In this document: positions 34,256 through 37,023 of the stretch, in pieces
Layout: each line of letters starts with the position of its first letter
Numbering within the stretch: the first letter of the stretch is position 1
Source of the DNA: Gemmatimonadaceae bacterium
GTDB taxonomy: Bacteria; Gemmatimonadota; Gemmatimonadetes; Gemmatimonadales; Gemmatimonadaceae
DNA: 37,023 nucleotides
Direction of reading: 5' to 3'
Assembly (NCBI GenBank): GCA_025362035.1
Contig: JANYIN010000066.1
Span: 1-37,023 of the forward strand
Translations under genes and position numbers: made by a program
The notes under the pieces: model-generated
Database searches by the model: none
What the model was told of the DNA's origin: nothing
Seen by the model: only the letters and a program-made list of their open reading frames with translations

Positions 34256-34723
34256 TCAGTCGGACGGTTCGAGATATCCGACCGCCATGGCGTCGTTTTC
34301 GCCGCTGACGGCGACATACAGCGCGTAAGAGTAGTCGTCATCCATTTCGAGCTCCTCGTCGGGCTGGAACTCGATGCGCCAGCAGCCCCGAAAGGTGTCA
34401 GCGGTGAGCTGGTCGGGCACCGGATAGGACGGCGGTCCGAATTCGCCCACGCTACCGTCCGTGGTGGCGAGCGTGCGGTTGTCGGGGTTCGACTTGTACT
34501 CGTCCACGTGATCGCGCATGGACGCAAGATTCTCGTACGGCAACGCTTCCACCGCGAACTCCGTAGGAGGAGCTGCGTCACCGAGGGCGTTTTGCACCAC
34601 CAACTTCAAGCCGCCGGCGGGAAGCGACGCGCGCATCCATGGCGCGAGCATGGCCTCGGCGCGGCCGAAGTCGCGACGCAGCAATGCCTGGGCAAACGCT
34701 CCGAGAAAGGATGCGGCCGTCAC
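34256..34723 (-). CDS. Protein of unknown function, coupled to the Mur-domain gene
   Basis: GTG at 34723 overlaps the upstream TGA (GTGA), which decides the start over an ATG at 34825 deep inside that gene. The 155-residue product reads FLGAFAQALLRRDFGRAEAM, LAPWMRASLPAGGLKLVV, YPVPDQLTADTFRGCWRIEF, DYSYALYVAVSGENDAMA and VGYLEPSD. The start resembles the helix-strand of an NTF2-like fold, where a short RRDF..A...L element is common, and the rest is beta-rich and acidic. I do not recognise a named family. It is third in the minus-strand operon with the TPR kinase. Confidence 0.72.
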   Translation of the reverse strand: MTAASFLGAFAQALLRRDFGRAEAMLAPWMRASLPAGGLKLVVQNALGDAAPPTEFAVEALPYENLASMRDHVDEYKSNPDNRTLATTDGSVGEFGPPSYPVPDQLTADTFRGCWRIEFQPDEELEMDDDYSYALYVAVSGENDAMAVGYLEPSD

Positions 34724-35268
34724 GAGCGTGCCGTGGGCGGAAACGGAGACCCGGCGCTCCACGATGCGTCGGTCAGACGCTGGAACCACGACAGCACTGC
34801 TGCTTGTTCCAAGTGCAGGGGACACACGATCAGGTCGCCAGGGGACGTCAGCGCCACTGCCCCGTGTACGGCGGCCAACTCGCTCTTCGCAATATGAATC
34901 CGTTCCGGTGTCAGACCAAGTCGGGAGAGCTCGGAGGCGAACACTCGCGGCAGGCGGCCGCGCGCTCGGCCGCGCAGCAGCTTGGGCATTTCCTTGATGA
35001 CGACTTCATCGAATGACATGACCGTCCACGCCGACCGTACCAGCGCCCGTAGTTGTTGGTCGTCCCTGTTTGGCGCCTGCCCGCGCACCAGCACGCGCCG
35101 CCGAGCGGGAAAGATACGCGCGGTGTCGCAGAGCGACGCCAGACGGTCCGCATTGTGGGCATCGTCGGCAAGGACGGTCACGCCTCTCACATGCAGCACT
35201 TGGAGGCGCCCGGGGTTGTCGTTGGGTGAGGCTCCGAACGTCGCCAGGGTTTGGCGAACGGCGGTCAC
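34720..35268 (-). CDS. Orphan Mur-ligase C-terminal domain (cyanophycin-synthetase-like)
   Basis: The 182-residue protein starts directly with VRQTLATFGASPNDNPGRLQ, then VLHVRGVTVLADDAHNADRL, RRRVLVRGQAPNRDDQQLRA, FDEVVIKEMPKLLRGRARG and a GDLIVCPL strand. This is the C-terminal domain of cyanophycin synthetase and related Mur ligases: the R..L.TF.....NPGR lead-in, the D.AHN motif (DDAHN, 35-39), and K(E)xPxLRGR. The ATP-grasp and central Mur ATPase domains are absent, and none is upstream. Alone it cannot ligate, but it could bind ligand or a partner. GTG at 35268 lies 18 bases after the kinase gene stop, and its own stop overlaps the next gene's GTG. Confidence 0.78.
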   Translation of the reverse strand: MTAVRQTLATFGASPNDNPGRLQVLHVRGVTVLADDAHNADRLASLCDTARIFPARRRVLVRGQAPNRDDQQLRALVRSAWTVMSFDEVVIKEMPKLLRGRARGRLPRVFASELSRLGLTPERIHIAKSELAAVHGAVALTSPGDLIVCPLHLEQAAVLSWFQRLTDASWSAGSPFPPTARS

Positions 35269-35286
35269 TGGAACCCTGGCAGACAG

Positions 35287-37023
35287 CTATCTCGGCGAGC
35301 CCAGTCTCGATTCGAGCGCCGCGGCCTCCCGTACGCGGCCCATCTGGCGCAGCAGCCCAGCGTACTCCTGCAAGGTCTCCCGCAGGTTGGCGTCGTTCGG
35401 GCTGAAGGCGCGTTCGCGGATCTCGAGTGCCCGTCGATAGTACTGCTCGGACTCGGCCAGTCGTCCCCCGTCACGCAGGAGCCCGGCAAGGCTGTTGAGC
35501 GTCACGGCGACCCCGGGGTTGTCCGGCGTGAGTCGCAGCTTCTTGATCGCAAGCGCGCGGAGGAAGAGTGGCTCCGCCTCAGAGTAGCGATGCAACTTCC
35601 AATAGGTCTCGCCAAGGTTGCTCAGCAGCATGGACAGCTGCGGGTGCGTCGAATCGAGCGAGTGTTCGAGTATGCCCCGAGTCCGCTCATACAAGGGCAG
35701 TGCCTCGGCGTACTTCCCCTGCATCCAGTATGTGGCGCCGAGGTTGTTGAGCACGGACGCCACGTCGGGATGATTGGGGCCGTGTTGTTTCTCCTCGATC
35801 GCGAGGGCACGGCGAAACAGTGGCTCGGCATCCGCGAAGCGTTTTTCCGACCAGCGCACCGCGGCCACGCCAGTCAGATCGCGAGACAACTGCGCGGAAT
35901 CACCACCGGGTTTCTCGTTGATCGCCAGTGCTCGCCGATAATACGCGTCGGCATCCGGAAGACGATGCTGGCTCAATCGCAACTTCGCGATGCTGGCCAG
36001 GACCTGCGCGACCTCCGGGTGGGAAGGGCCGAGCGCCGCCTCGCGAAGGTCCAATGCGCGCCTCAGGTGCTTGTCCGCTCGAGCAAAGTCGGCTTGATCG
36101 ACCGCTACATCGCCGAGCGCGAGCTCGGTCTCGGCCACGGCGAGGGCATCGGGCCCCAGCGCCCGCACGCGCGCTGCGAGCGCCTGTTCGAGCTGCGCGC
36201 GCGACGCATCGTAGAGCCCGAGCTTGGAGTATGCCACGCCCATGGTGTGCATGATCTGGCCCTGTAGCTCGGGATGCTGCACCAGATCGATGGCGGCCTG
36301 CTGTGCGCCGCGGTCAAGCAGTTCACGCGCTGTCACCTCACTGCCGTGCAGGTTGCCAGGGTCGTTCACGTTGAAGAGATCGATGAGAAACGACGTCACA
36401 TGCTGCGCCGCAGCAGCCTCCAGCGCGGCTTTGCGTTCGGCGCGCGTCGCTCGCAGCATTCCCGCACCCGCCAATAGGGCGCTGACAACGAGGAGCAGGA
36501 GCGCGATGAGCGTCGCCGGCACGGCCACGCGATGCCGGTGAAGGAGTTTTTGCAGCCGATAGCGCGTGCTTGGCGGGCGCGCCATGACTGGCTGATCGGC
36601 GAGCCGCCTGCTGATGTCCGCCGCGAATGCCGCCGCGCTGTCGTACCGCCGATTACGATCCGGATCGAGCGCTTTCATCACGATCCAGTCGAGATCGCCT
36701 CGAAGCTCATCGCGCAGACGATCAGGACTGAGTCGTCGCGCCCGCGCAATCGACTCGCGGTCCGATCCGAGCGTGATGAACCGACTGCTCGGCTTCGGCA
36801 TGCTGGTCTCACCCGATGCGAGACGAGCGAGAAACAGGTGCAGGGCGCCCTCGGCCGGCTCGAATGGCAGCCGCCCGACGAGCATCTCGTAGAGCAGGAC
36901 CCCCAATGAGTAGATGTCCGAGCGCGTATCGACATCGAGACCGGGCGTTTCCGCCTGTTCCGGACTCATGTAGGCCACGGTGCCGACCGTGGCACCGCCT
37001 CTCGTCACGAACGGCGAGTCGGT
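35287..37023 (-). CDS. Serine/threonine protein kinase with TPRs, partial
   Basis: The frame is open to the right edge, so the N-terminal part of the kinase (P-loop and catalytic loop) lies outside. The visible 578 residues start in the activation segment with [13 protein letters not shown], followed by [20 protein letters not shown] and the subdomain XI arginine in [12 protein letters not shown] single transmembrane helix follows ([19 protein letters not shown]). Outside it are about eight to ten TPR units with repeated pieces such as [20 protein letters not shown] and [18 protein letters not shown]. It is a PASTA-less membrane kinase with a periplasmic TPR domain, likely a sensor or scaffold, a layout common in Gemmatimonadota and Acidobacteriota. 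It heads the operon with the Mur-domain protein. Confidence 0.92.
   Translation of the reverse strand, partial: TDSPFVTRGGATVGTVAYMSPEQAETPGLDVDTRSDIYSLGVLLYEMLVGRLPFEPAEGALHLFLARLASGETSMPKPSSRFITLGSDRESIARARRLSPDRLRDELRGDLDWIVMKALDPDRNRRYDSAAAFAADISRRLADQPVMARPPSTRYRLQKLLHRHRVAVPATLIALLLLVVSALLAGAGMLRATRAERKAALEAAAAQHVTSFLIDLFNVNDPGNLHGSEVTARELLDRGAQQAAIDLVQHPELQGQIMHTMGVAYSKLGLYDASRAQLEQALAARVRALGPDALAVAETELALGDVAVDQADFARADKHLRRALDLREAALGPSHPEVAQVLASIAKLRLSQHRLPDADAYYRRALAINEKPGGDSAQLSRDLTGVAAVRWSEKRFADAEPLFRRALAIEEKQHGPNHPDVASVLNNLGATYWMQGKYAEALPLYERTRGILEHSLDSTHPQLSMLLSNLGETYWKLHRYSEAEPLFLRALAIKKLRLTPDNPGVAVTLNSLAGLLRDGGRLAESEQYYRRALEIRERAFSPNDANLRETLQEYAGLLRQMGRVREAAALESRLGSPR

Noticed and set aside
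34724..34825. ATG at 34825 as start of the gene ending at 34256
   Set aside because: It would overlap the Mur-domain gene by about 100 bases. GTG at 34723 makes a standard GTGA overlap and removes a low-complexity leader.
1..37023. CRISPR arrays, tRNA or rRNA genes, integrase or attachment sites
   Set aside because: I saw no regularly spaced repeats, no tRNA cloverleaf with a TTCRA arm, no rRNA stretch and no recombinase other than the dead transposase. This was by eye, so a short tRNA could be missed.

Overview
The window is GC-rich, densely packed bacterial DNA that looks like a member of the Gemmatimonadota. The basis is gene content: two large VPS10/sortilin-type Asp-box propeller proteins, a DUF2911 protein, an S9 peptidase, an M61 peptidase, a DinB-fold protein, a DUF4136 lipoprotein and a protein kinase with TPRs. 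I recall this combination from that phylum; no search was run.

Layout. Positions 1-2400 are an accessory, partly decayed stretch. It holds the remnant of an IS1-type transposase, the 3' end of a gene cut by it, two hairpins, a small DUF2335 membrane-protein cluster, and two overlapping small genes that appear broken by one missing base. Positions 2501-6847 (minus) form an operon of a family-10-like glycosyl hydrolase, an S9 peptidase and a GNAT acetyltransferase. Positions 7060-14248 (plus) are the centrepiece: a lipoprotein, then a formate dehydrogenase built from three genes, a 54-codon basic protein, and formate-tetrahydrofolate ligase. The catalytic FDH gene has an in-frame TGA at the active-site position followed by a good bacterial SECIS hairpin, so it very likely encodes a selenoprotein. 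Its N-terminal iron-sulfur modules lie on a separate protein encoded after a NuoE-NuoF fusion.

Positions 14298-17317 carry an M61 peptidase without its usual PDZ tail and a PLP decarboxylase. Positions 17323-25090 (minus) run from propionyl-CoA synthetase through an esterase-like hydrolase, DUF2911, a small unknown, a VPS10 protein and a 3-hydroxyisobutyrate-dehydrogenase-like enzyme. A second VPS10 paralogue diverges at 25430. Then come DinB, a phenylacetate-CoA ligase, a DUF4136 lipoprotein, an RsmC-like rRNA methyltransferase and two divergent pseudouridine synthases. The window ends with a minus-strand operon: a TPR kinase (cut by the window edge), an orphan Mur-ligase C-terminal domain and an unknown protein.

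How they work together. The FDH proteins should interconvert formate and CO2 with NAD(H), using Mo/W-bis-MGD, Fe-S clusters and FMN. Fhs then places formate on tetrahydrofolate. The cluster therefore reads as a C1 entry module, whose direction cannot be told from sequence. I saw no tRNA, rRNA, CRISPR array or intact mobile element.
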